NCBI RefSeq assembly: GCF_900143235.1 | Contig: NZ_FRDF01000015.1 | Coordinates: forward strand, 1 to 64,000 | Direction of reading: 5' to 3' | Origin: Erythrobacter sanguineus | GTDB lineage: Bacteria > Pseudomonadota > Alphaproteobacteria > Sphingomonadales > Sphingomonadaceae | Length of the DNA stretch: 64,000 nucleotides | In this document: positions 24,865 through 32,662 of the stretch, piece by piece | How positions within the stretch are numbered: position 1 is the stretch's first letter | Layout of the letters: the number at the start of each line of letters is the position of its first letter | Made by a program: the position numbers and the translations under genes | The notes under the pieces: generated by a model | The model's input: the letters and a program-made list of their open reading frames with translations, nothing else | What the model was told of the DNA's origin: nothing | Databases searched by the model: none

Positions 24865-25238
24865 TTGCGCACCGCATACCGGTACGCGTCAGGCAACGTC
24901 CTGATTGTGATGATCCTTGCCATGCCGATGCCGGTCAACGTCACTCCGGTCGACCTGCCGGGCAAGCCGAAGCCTCCGGTGCTGCCGGTGCCCGCTGAAA
25001 ACGCCATCATGATCGATTCCGCCGACCGTTGGTATGGAATGGCGGCGCCGTTTCGGAAGGCCAGTTACGCACACAGGTCGCTGCCGCCAGTGCGCTTGGG
25101 CAGCAGCCTGTGCTGCGTTTCGAACCGGATGCTTTCGTCAGCTACGATGCCGCGGCGCGCACCATCGCGTTGATCAAGGAAGAGGGCGCAACCAGCTTCG
25201 CCTTTGTCGGCAACGAAAAATACCGCACGCTCGACTGA
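24865..25238 (+). pseudogene. Decayed third exbD, frameshifted
   Basis: Two overlapping frames together resemble the second ExbD. The first (to about 25027) has VLIVMILAMPMPVNV and VDLPGKPKPP, then AIMIDSADR; the second (from about 25029) continues LVWNGGAVSEGQL and ends TSFAFVGNEKYRTLD, matching ILWNGTPVNEGQL and TKFGFVGNEKYRTFGK of the intact copy. One missing base near 25027-25028 joins them. The N-terminal cytoplasmic part and the start of the membrane helix, with its Asp, are lost, and no ribosome-binding site is present. It is a duplicate of the adjacent exbD that has degraded; a sequencing error could explain the frameshift but not the missing start. Confidence 0.75.
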
Positions 25239-25245
25239 TCGCCCG

Positions 25246-27771
25246 CTAGTCGTCTTCAGGCAGCGGATCAGGCCGCATCGCTGCGGCGATCAGCCCCTCG
25301 GCCTCAAGCAGCAGTTCATCGTCCACCGCGCCTTGTGGCACCGCCTCGCGCCCGATCATCGTCATCACTGGCACCGCCAGCGGCGACACTCGGTCGAGCG
25401 TCACATGCACCAGTTCGCGCTCCGAGCGTTCGAGCAAGTCCGCCAACCGGCCGACGTCCGTCATCCGCGCCCGCGCATCGGCCCATGCGGCCTCGATCAA
25501 CACGTGATCCGGCTCGTATTTCCTGAGCACATCATAGATCAGATCGGTCGAGAAGGTGACCTGCTTGCCGGTCTTGCGCTGCCCCGGATGCTGGCGTTCC
25601 ACCAGCCCGCTGATCACCGCCACTTCGCGAAAGGCGCGGCGCAGCAGGTGGCTTTCGGTGACCCATTCCACGAATTCCTCGGTGAGGATGTCGGGCGACA
25701 GCAGCGGCGCGGGATCGGTGACGGGTTTCAGCCCCCACACCGCAAGGCAATAATCATTGGCGACGAACCCACCCGGCAACAGCCCGCGGCTCTCCATCCG
25801 CCGGGTAATAAGCATTCCCAGACTCTGGTTCGCGTTCCACCCTTCAAAGGTATAATAGGCGGTGTAATGCTTGCCCTGATGCGGGAAGCTTTCGGCCAGC
25901 AATTCGCCCGGCGCGGGCAGGCGGCTGCGATAATCCTGCATCTCCAGCCATTCGCGCACATCATCGGGGAACCGCCCCCAGCCTGCCCGGTCGGCCAGCA
26001 GACCTTGCACACGGGTGGAAAGATGCGTGGTGAGCGGCAGCCGCAGCCCGCCATAGCTCGGGATGGTGGCGCTGTTCTTCGCCGCGCGCACCACCACGTC
26101 CATGTCCTTGATGCTTTCAACCTCAAGGCTCATGCCGGCGAAAAAGAACGTGTCTCCGGGAGAAAGCTGCGCGGCAAACCGTTCCTCCACCTTGCCGAGG
26201 CTGCGCCCGTTCCTGAAGCGCACGGTGAGCATTTCGGAATCGACGATGATCCCGGCGTTCATCCGGTGGCGCTGCGCCTGATTGGGGTGGGCGAGCCGCC
26301 AAACACCCGCCTTGTCCCGCACAATCCGCTGAAACCGGTCATAGGCCTTGAGCGCATAACCGCCATTCGACACGAAGTTCAGAACGCGGGCAAAGGTTGC
26401 TTCATCCACCCAACTATAGGCAAGGCTGCTGCGCACCTCGGCCAGCAGCGAATCCTCGTGGAACGGCCCGGCGCAGGCGCAGGCCATCACGTGCTGGGCG
26501 AGCACATCGAGGCTGCCGGGACGAAACGCCTCGCCATCGCGCTGGCCTTGATCGACCGCCTGCTTGGCGGCAATGGCCTCAAGGAATTCAAAGCGGTTGC
26601 CGGGCACCAGCACCGCGCGGCTGGGGGTGTCCAGCCGGTGCCCTGCGCGCCCGATCCGTTGAAGCAGGCGTGATGATCCCTTGGGCGCGCCCATCTGCAC
26701 CACCAGATCAACATCCCCCCAGTCCACCCCCAGATCGAGGCTGGCGGTGCATACCAGCGCGCGCAGTTCCCCCCGCGCCATCGCCTCTTCGACCTTGCGG
26801 CGGGCTTCGGTCGAAAGGCTGCCGTGGTGGATGCCGATGGGCAGATGATCGGCGTTTTCCTCCCACAGGCACTGGAAAATGAATTCGGCGAGAAAGCGCG
26901 TGTTGGTGAAAATCAGCGTGGTGCGGTTGGCCTTGATGGCCTGGTAGAGCTGCGGCACCGCCCAGCGTCCGGCATGCCCACCCCACGGCACGCGTTCTTC
27001 GACGGGGAGCAGGATTTCAACCTCCGGGTCGGCTCCCGGCTCGCCCAGCACCAGATCGGCAGCGGTAATTTCGCCAGTCTTGCCTGCGCCTTGCGGGGCG
27101 AGCCATTCCTGGAAACCGCGAGAGTTGGCCAGTGTCGCGGACAGCGCGACCCGTTGCGCGGTTGGTGCAATGGCATGCAGCCGCGCAAGGCTCAGCGTCA
27201 GCAGGTCGCCGCGCTTGTCGGTGGCGAAGGCGTGAACCTCGTCGATGACGATCCGCCGCAGCCCCGCGAACAGCTCAGCGCTTTCGGGATAGGACAGCAG
27301 CAGAGATAGCGATTCGGGTGTGGTCAGCAGGATGTGCGGGGGCTGTTCGCGCTGGCGCTTCTTGCGGTTCGACGGCGTATCGCCGCTGCGCGTCTCGACG
27401 CGGATGGGCAGGCCGATCTCGTCAATGGGCGCGATCAGGTTCCGCTTCACGTCCTGCGCCAGCGCCTTCAAGGGCGAGACATAAAGCGTGTGCAAACCCT
27501 CTGGCGGGAGCGATCCGGCGGACGGCACGAAGGCGCACAGCGTCGGCAGAAATCCCGCCAACGTCTTGCCCGCCCCAGTGTCCGCCACCAATAATGCATC
27601 GCGGCCTAAGCTGGCCTTTTCGAGCATGTCGCGCTGATGCTGCCGCAAACGCCAGCCGCGCGCAGCAAACCACGCAGCAACTTCTGGCGGGAGGGCGGCG
27701 TCATCGGCGGTCACACCTCGCGGTGTGGCCGCTCGCCTTGGCGCGGGCAAGCGCCGATCAGTAAACTTCAC
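25246..27771 (-). CDS. Ligase-associated Lhr-type DEXH helicase
   Basis: An 841-residue superfamily 2 helicase of the large-helicase-related (Lhr-Core) type, 3'-5' DNA translocase of the ligase-associated repair set. Motifs in order: Q-like LRQHQRDML, Walker A VADTGAGKTLAG (around residue 62), Walker B DEVH, LSATLAN (motif III), and the second RecA lobe with CTASLDLGVDWGDVD and QRIGRAGHR (motif VI), then the Lhr winged-helix and beta-barrel region. GTG 27771 is the start; its first 14 bases overlap the end of the DUF2059 gene. The nuclease gene (pdeM) that often follows is absent: the pseudo-exbD lies there instead. Confidence 0.92.
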   Translation of the reverse strand: MKFTDRRLPAPRRAATPRGVTADDAALPPEVAAWFAARGWRLRQHQRDMLEKASLGRDALLVADTGAGKTLAGFLPTLCAFVPSAGSLPPEGLHTLYVSPLKALAQDVKRNLIAPIDEIGLPIRVETRSGDTPSNRKKRQREQPPHILLTTPESLSLLLSYPESAELFAGLRRIVIDEVHAFATDKRGDLLTLSLARLHAIAPTAQRVALSATLANSRGFQEWLAPQGAGKTGEITAADLVLGEPGADPEVEILLPVEERVPWGGHAGRWAVPQLYQAIKANRTTLIFTNTRFLAEFIFQCLWEENADHLPIGIHHGSLSTEARRKVEEAMARGELRALVCTASLDLGVDWGDVDLVVQMGAPKGSSRLLQRIGRAGHRLDTPSRAVLVPGNRFEFLEAIAAKQAVDQGQRDGEAFRPGSLDVLAQHVMACACAGPFHEDSLLAEVRSSLAYSWVDEATFARVLNFVSNGGYALKAYDRFQRIVRDKAGVWRLAHPNQAQRHRMNAGIIVDSEMLTVRFRNGRSLGKVEERFAAQLSPGDTFFFAGMSLEVESIKDMDVVVRAAKNSATIPSYGGLRLPLTTHLSTRVQGLLADRAGWGRFPDDVREWLEMQDYRSRLPAPGELLAESFPHQGKHYTAYYTFEGWNANQSLGMLITRRMESRGLLPGGFVANDYCLAVWGLKPVTDPAPLLSPDILTEEFVEWVTESHLLRRAFREVAVISGLVERQHPGQRKTGKQVTFSTDLIYDVLRKYEPDHVLIEAAWADARARMTDVGRLADLLERSERELVHVTLDRVSPLAVPVMTMIGREAVPQGAVDDELLLEAEGLIAAAMRPDPLPEDD

Positions 27772-28594
27772 TCACGTCCGGTGCCGGATCGAAAACGCTG
27801 TCTTCAAGCTCATCCATTGGGATGCCTAGCACCTCTGCCAGCCGTGCGCGTTCTGCCGTAGTCAGGTCGGCCCACGATTTTTCGGGTGGCAGCGCAGCCA
27901 TCTTCGCTTCCAGCTTGGCGGTAATGTCGCCCATGCTGGCCAGCATCGCAGGCAGCGCCTGCATGCTGGCGCCCATGACCTGCGGATCTGCCATCAGCTT
28001 CATGCTCTCGCTGGCATAAAGCCCGCCGGTGGGTGTTGCGAAGAATGCGCCGATATCGGCCAACTGGGCCGCATCGAAGCGCGCGGCATAGGCTTTGGTC
28101 AGCCCCTCGCGGAACAGCGGTTCGATGGTTACTGCAGCCTCGGCCATGACACCGCGCATCATCTCGTTCATCACGTCTCCGCGCTGGACAAAGCCGGGAT
28201 CCAGCAGGGTCGCCAGCTCGATCCGCTGTTCGGTCGGGAGCTGATCCAGCACTTCCGGATCGACGCCAAGCCGCGATTGCAGCACCAGCAATGCCCCGCC
28301 TTCGCCTCCGAACATCCCCATCATGGGGGCGAGCATGCCGTCCATCATCTCGCCCATCATGGCGGCATAAAAGCCTTCGGGAAGCATGGTCGCGGTCAGG
28401 GCACCAGCCGCAGGAAGGCGCGCTTCCTGTTCGGGCGTAAGCGGCTCGGCCTGGAATATCTGCGCGACCATATCCATCACTTCGGTCATCTGCGCGGCAT
28501 TGGTGGCTGCGGGGTCCTGCGCAGCAAGCGGCTGCGGCACCAGCGCCAGCGCGGCCAGCCCGCTGACAGCGGCAATAATCCGGCGTCGTATCAT
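27758..28594 (-). CDS. DUF2059-domain secreted protein
   Basis: A 278-residue protein with a signal peptide (IIAAVSGLAALALVPQPLAA, cleaved before QDP). A Met-rich stretch (MMGEMMDGMLAPMMGMFG) at about 80-97 is unusual. The DUF2059 region is REGLTKAYAARFDAAQLADI followed by FFATPTGGLYASESMKLM. The domain is widespread in proteobacteria and of unknown function. Its 3' end overlaps the helicase start by 14 bases, so the two are probably co-transcribed and possibly translationally coupled. Confidence 0.82.
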   Translation of the reverse strand: MIRRRIIAAVSGLAALALVPQPLAAQDPAATNAAQMTEVMDMVAQIFQAEPLTPEQEARLPAAGALTATMLPEGFYAAMMGEMMDGMLAPMMGMFGGEGGALLVLQSRLGVDPEVLDQLPTEQRIELATLLDPGFVQRGDVMNEMMRGVMAEAAVTIEPLFREGLTKAYAARFDAAQLADIGAFFATPTGGLYASESMKLMADPQVMGASMQALPAMLASMGDITAKLEAKMAALPPEKSWADLTTAERARLAEVLGIPMDELEDSVFDPAPDVSEVY

Positions 28595-28621
28595 TGTGAT
28601 CCTCCCTTGGGTTTCAGGCCC

Positions 28622-30037
28622 TTAATGCCCCACGCTTTGCCCGCGTTCCAGCCCTGATAATGCAAGCTGCGCGTCGATCTGGGCGAGCAGCCGATCGAGC
28701 CCTTCCTCGCTCTCGCTTTCGGCGCGGGCTACCAGCACGTCCTGCGTGTTCGAGGCGCGCAACAGCCACCAGCCATCGGCGGTGTTCACGCGCACGCCAT
28801 CGGTGGCATTGACGCTTTCGACCTCGGCACCGGGATTGGTGGTAAGTCGCGCGGCGATTTCGGCCATCGCCGCGAACTTGCGCGCCTCATCGACCTGAAA
28901 GCGCATTTCGGGCGTGTTGAGCATCGGCGGGATCGCAGCCCGCAACTCGGTCACTGACTTGCCCAGTCGCGCCGCCGCCGCCAGCAGCCGGACACCTGCA
29001 TAAAGCGCATCGTCGAAGCCATAATAATCATCGGCAAAGAACACGTGCCCGCTCATCTCGCCGGCCAGAGGGGCGCCGGTTTCCTTCATTTTGGACTTGA
29101 TAAGCGAATGGCCGGTCTTCCACATCAGCGGCTCACCGCCCAGTTCCGCGACCCGGTCGAACAGCGCGCGGCTGGCCTTCACATCGGCGATAATCGTCGC
29201 ATTAGGGCGGGTTTTGAGCAGATCCTCGGCATAGATCATCAGCAACTGATCGCCCCAGATCACCCTTCCGGTGCCGTCTATCGCTCCGATCCGGTCGCCA
29301 TCCCCGTCAAAAGCCACTCCGAAATCGAGGTTCTTTGCGGCGACGAGCGCCCGCAGATCAGCCAGATTGGCCTCGACAGTCGGATCAGGATGGTGGTTGG
29401 GAAAATGTCCGTCAACTTCGGTAAACAGCAGGTGATGTTCCCCGGGCAGCCGGGCGGCGAGCGCTTCGAGAGCGGGGCCGGCAGAGCCGTTTCCGGCATC
29501 CCAGCCAACCCGCAGGGTTTCGAGCCTGGCGGGATCGATTCCGGCCAATCCCTCGAGCAGGCGCTCGACATACTCGCCCATGATATCGCGCGTGGTGACT
29601 TCGCCCATGCCGCTGGCGAACGCCCCGTCTGCTGCCAGTTTCCCGAGCTTCTGGATATCGGCGCCGAAGAACGGCCGGCCGAGAAATACCATCTTGAAGC
29701 CGTTGTAATTGGGGGGATTGTGGCTGCCAGTTATCTGAATGCCGCCATCCACGTCTTCGGCTGACGCCTCGGCATAATACAGCATCGGGGTCGCGCTGAG
29801 GCCGATCTGCACGACATCGCAGCCGCTGCCAGTCAGCCCTTCGACCAGCGCATGTTCAAGCATCGGCGAGCTGACCCGCCCGTCATAACCCACCGCCACG
29901 GTCTTTCCGCCCGCCTCGCGCAGCAGCGTGCCGAACGCACGGCCGATCGCGCGCGCATCATCGGCACCCAACGTTTCGCCAATGATCCCGCGAATGTCGT
30001 ATTCGCGCAGAACGGTAGGGTGGAACTGGTGTTGCAT
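28622..30037 (-). CDS. Phosphomannomutase/phosphoglucomutase
   Basis: A 471-residue alpha-D-phosphohexomutase interconverting hexose 1- and 6-phosphates for sugar-nucleotide and polysaccharide synthesis. The catalytic phosphoserine is in TGSHNPP (Ser105), the Mg site is FDGDGDRIG, the sugar-binding loop GEMSGHVFF and the phosphate loop near the C-terminus is RASNTQDVL. The N-terminal VLREYDIRGIIG is typical for AlgC/PgmG-type enzymes. It precedes the DUF2059 gene by 27 bases on the same strand. Confidence 0.93.
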   Translation of the reverse strand: MQHQFHPTVLREYDIRGIIGETLGADDARAIGRAFGTLLREAGGKTVAVGYDGRVSSPMLEHALVEGLTGSGCDVVQIGLSATPMLYYAEASAEDVDGGIQITGSHNPPNYNGFKMVFLGRPFFGADIQKLGKLAADGAFASGMGEVTTRDIMGEYVERLLEGLAGIDPARLETLRVGWDAGNGSAGPALEALAARLPGEHHLLFTEVDGHFPNHHPDPTVEANLADLRALVAAKNLDFGVAFDGDGDRIGAIDGTGRVIWGDQLLMIYAEDLLKTRPNATIIADVKASRALFDRVAELGGEPLMWKTGHSLIKSKMKETGAPLAGEMSGHVFFADDYYGFDDALYAGVRLLAAAARLGKSVTELRAAIPPMLNTPEMRFQVDEARKFAAMAEIAARLTTNPGAEVESVNATDGVRVNTADGWWLLRASNTQDVLVARAESESEEGLDRLLAQIDAQLALSGLERGQSVGH

Positions 30038-30124
30038 GAGAGGCAGCTTCCTTTGTCTTGCGATGCCGTTGTGGCCTGCGACTGGGCCGCAAATGTGTCA
30101 ATCCTGGGATGACCTCAGGTTGGC

Positions 30125-30427
30125 TTAGCGTCCGTCTCCTGCGCCCGGGGCCGGCAGTTCGGCGAGCAAGAGATCGCGCGCGGCGTTGGCTTCCTGCATC
30201 GCCGGCGTGGTCCCGCCGCGGTCGGGATGAACCAGTGCGACCAGCCGCCGGTGCGCGGCAATCACTTCCTCGCGGCTCGCGCCGGCTTCGACCCCGAGCA
30301 GGCTGCGGGCCCGCCTCAGCGCCGATATGCGGGTCGAGGGGCCGCGCAGGTAATCCCATGGCCATTTGCCCAGCGCCCAGCGGCATGCGAGGCACACGGC
30401 AGCCGCCAGAACGACATAGCGCAACAT
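30125..30427 (-). CDS. Membrane-anchored J-domain protein
   Basis: A 100-residue protein with one N-terminal membrane segment (YVVLAAAVCLACRWALG) followed by a J-domain: SLLGVEAGASREEVIAAHRR, the essential HPD in LVHPDRGG, and a final helix EANAARDLLLAELP. It resembles TIM14/DjlA-like short J-proteins that stimulate DnaK at the membrane. It starts four bases after the mipZ stop, so the two form an operon. Confidence 0.88.
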   Translation of the reverse strand: MLRYVVLAAAVCLACRWALGKWPWDYLRGPSTRISALRRARSLLGVEAGASREEVIAAHRRLVALVHPDRGGTTPAMQEANAARDLLLAELPAPGAGDGR

Positions 30428-30431
30428 CCGG

Positions 30432-31268
30432 TCAGGCCAGTTCGAGCGCGTTCTGGGGGCGCGCGAATTCGGGCAGGTTCAGCGCCTTGACCAGGCTGCG
30501 CAATTCCTGCCGCGCGATCAGATGGCTGGTGCCCAGCTCACCCAGATGCCCCTTGTCGAGCAGGGTCAGGCCCGACGGGAAGAGTTCGCGATAGATCACG
30601 CGTTCCGATAGCCCCTGCGTCACCCGGAAACCCACCCGTCTGGCCATTTCGGTCAACGCCTTTTGCAGACGCACCATGTTGCGCGCCTCGACATGGCCGG
30701 TGCGGTTGCGCACCACGATCCAGTCCATTTCCGGGCGTTGCTGTTCGATCGTCATGCGGCTGCGCTTCATCCGCGCTTCCCAGATCAGTTCGGCAAAAAA
30801 GGACAATTTGTTCACCTTGAAGGTCTCGGCATCGACCTGCCCGATGAGGTCGAAATCGACGAAGCTGTCGTTCATCGGCGTGACCAGCGTATCCGCGTTC
30901 TCCACTGCGATGCGAGCGAAGGGATCATCGCGTCCGGGATTGTCGATGATGAGGAAATCGCAGGTCGCCTCCAGCCGGCTGATCGCCGCGAGCAGTTCTT
31001 CGGGGGTTTCCCCGCGGAACACCTCGCAATCGGGGGTTGGCAGGGTCAGGCGGCGCTTTTCCAGCGTCGCCAGGCGGTTTTCAATATAGCGATGCATGGT
31101 GCGCTGGCGCGGATCGAGATCGATCGATGCCACCCGCGCGCCCAGATAGGCCAGCGCCACCGCGACATGGACGGCAGTGGTCGATTTGCCGGTGCCGCCC
31201 TTTTCATTGGCGAAGACGATGCGGTGGGCCTTGCCGGGAATCCGCCGTGCGGGGGCAGTGCTGGCCAT
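30432..31268 (-). CDS. mipZ: MipZ, ParA-like ATPase for division-site placement
   Basis: A 278-residue ATPase with a deviant Walker A NEKGGTGKST, LDPRQRT (switch region) and DNPGRDD. The regions PMNDSFVDFDLIGQVD, MDWIVVRNR, and RVGFRVTQGLSERVIYRELFPSGLTLLD match my memory of Caulobacter MipZ closely. MipZ binds the ParB-parS complex, forms a gradient from the poles and blocks FtsZ polymerisation away from midcell. ATG 31268 is preferred to a TTG two codons upstream. Two parS sites in this window are in keeping with it, although parA and parB are not here. Followed by the J-domain gene. Confidence 0.93.
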   Translation of the reverse strand: MASTAPARRIPGKAHRIVFANEKGGTGKSTTAVHVAVALAYLGARVASIDLDPRQRTMHRYIENRLATLEKRRLTLPTPDCEVFRGETPEELLAAISRLEATCDFLIIDNPGRDDPFARIAVENADTLVTPMNDSFVDFDLIGQVDAETFKVNKLSFFAELIWEARMKRSRMTIEQQRPEMDWIVVRNRTGHVEARNMVRLQKALTEMARRVGFRVTQGLSERVIYRELFPSGLTLLDKGHLGELGTSHLIARQELRSLVKALNLPEFARPQNALELA

Positions 31269-31375
31269 AATCAACGAAAACCTCTTGTTCTTGCGCCGCG
31301 GCGTCCCGCCCCCGCTTTGAAAAGCAGAGCGGCGCGGCTAGGGATGCCGCCGGTTCTATCGGCAGGGGAAGGCCC

Positions 31376-32245
31376 GTGCAAATTGCGACAACGCGTGATG
31401 TGTTGAGAAATGCGCTTGATGTGCTGCGCCAGCAAGGCGCGGGGCGAATCGCGCTGGTGCCGACGATGGGCGCGCTGCATGAAGGCCACCTGACACTGGT
31501 GCGCCGCGCGCGGACGGCGGCCGATCACGTGGTCGCCTCGATCTTCGTCAACCCGAAACAGTTCGGCGCGAACGAGGATCTGGATGCCTATCCGCGCCAG
31601 CTGGCGGCGGACGCGGCGATGCTGGAGGGTGAGGGCTGCGCCTTGCTATGGGCGCCGCAGGTGGAGGAAATCTATCCGGCGGGCTTTGCCACCAATGTCA
31701 GTGTGGCAGGCGTGAGCGAAGGCCTTTGCGGCGCGGCGCGGCCCGGCCATTTCGACGGGGTGGCAACCGTGGTGTTGAAGCTGTTCAACCAGGTCCAGCC
31801 CGACATGGCGTTTTTCGGCGAGAAGGATTTCCAGCAGCTCGCCGTGATCCGGACGATGGCGCGCGATCTCGACCTTACCCGCCCGCATGTCGGCGCAATC
31901 ATCGGCGTGCCGACCATGCGCGAAGTGGACGGTGTGGCCATGTCGAGCCGCAATCGCTACCTTTCGCCAGCGCAGCGTGGATCGGCGGCAGCGCTTCCGG
32001 CTGCGATGCAGGCGGCGATCGCCGCGATCGAGAACGGTTCCGATGTCGTGCTATCGCTGGAGCGGCTGGAGGCAGCGCTCATCGCCGCAGGCTTTGACAG
32101 TATCGATTATGCTGTGCTGGCCGATGCCGTCTCTTTGGCCCCGCTCAAGGCACTGGGCGATACACCTGCGCGCCTGCTCGTGGCCGCACGGATCGGCGGG
32201 ACACGGCTGATCGACAACATGCCGGCGGAGCCTCGCAGCGCCTGA
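31376..32245 (+). CDS. panC: Pantothenate synthetase
   Basis: A 289-residue ligase joining pantoate and beta-alanine with ATP, the last step of pantothenate synthesis. It has the HIGH-like VPTMGALHEGHL, SIFVNPKQFG, GEKDFQQL and the KMSKS-like MSSRNRYL, all in normal order. The start is GTG at 31376, with GGGGAAGG in good position. It is divergent from mipZ and followed by the tRNA-Gly gene. Confidence 0.96.
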   Translation: MQIATTRDVLRNALDVLRQQGAGRIALVPTMGALHEGHLTLVRRARTAADHVVASIFVNPKQFGANEDLDAYPRQLAADAAMLEGEGCALLWAPQVEEIYPAGFATNVSVAGVSEGLCGAARPGHFDGVATVVLKLFNQVQPDMAFFGEKDFQQLAVIRTMARDLDLTRPHVGAIIGVPTMREVDGVAMSSRNRYLSPAQRGSAAALPAAMQAAIAAIENGSDVVLSLERLEAALIAAGFDSIDYAVLADAVSLAPLKALGDTPARLLVAARIGGTRLIDNMPAEPRSA

Positions 32246-32303
32246 TTGGCCAAAACGGCGTTGACGCACGCCCTTGCCTGATGGCATTGGCGCAAGCGAG
32301 CGG

Positions 32304-32377
<74 letters not shown>

Positions 32378-32662
32378 CAATCCTCCAGAATCCCCCAAAA
32401 GCCGCAGAAACCGACATTCCGGCACGCAGTCATGGGTTCGGGACGCCGCGTCTCCGGTGACAGAGTGGTTTTGCCGGCCGATTTCGATCCCTTGCCATCG
32501 GCTGGGGGGCGGGAAAACCGGTGTGGCTTTTCCGAGGGTTCTCATCCACGCGCTGACGGCTGGGCGGCTGCGGCAGTATTCCTGCTTGAGCTTTTGTGGT
32601 TCTTGGCCGAACATCAAGCTTGGCGATGGGGTCTGGGGCACTTGAGCAATCTGGGTGGATCG

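Noticed and set aside
27758-27771. Overlap of the DUF2059 gene end with the helicase start as a sign of a wrong start
   Set aside because: The GTG is needed to keep the normal N-terminus, and 14-base same-strand overlaps are common in operons.
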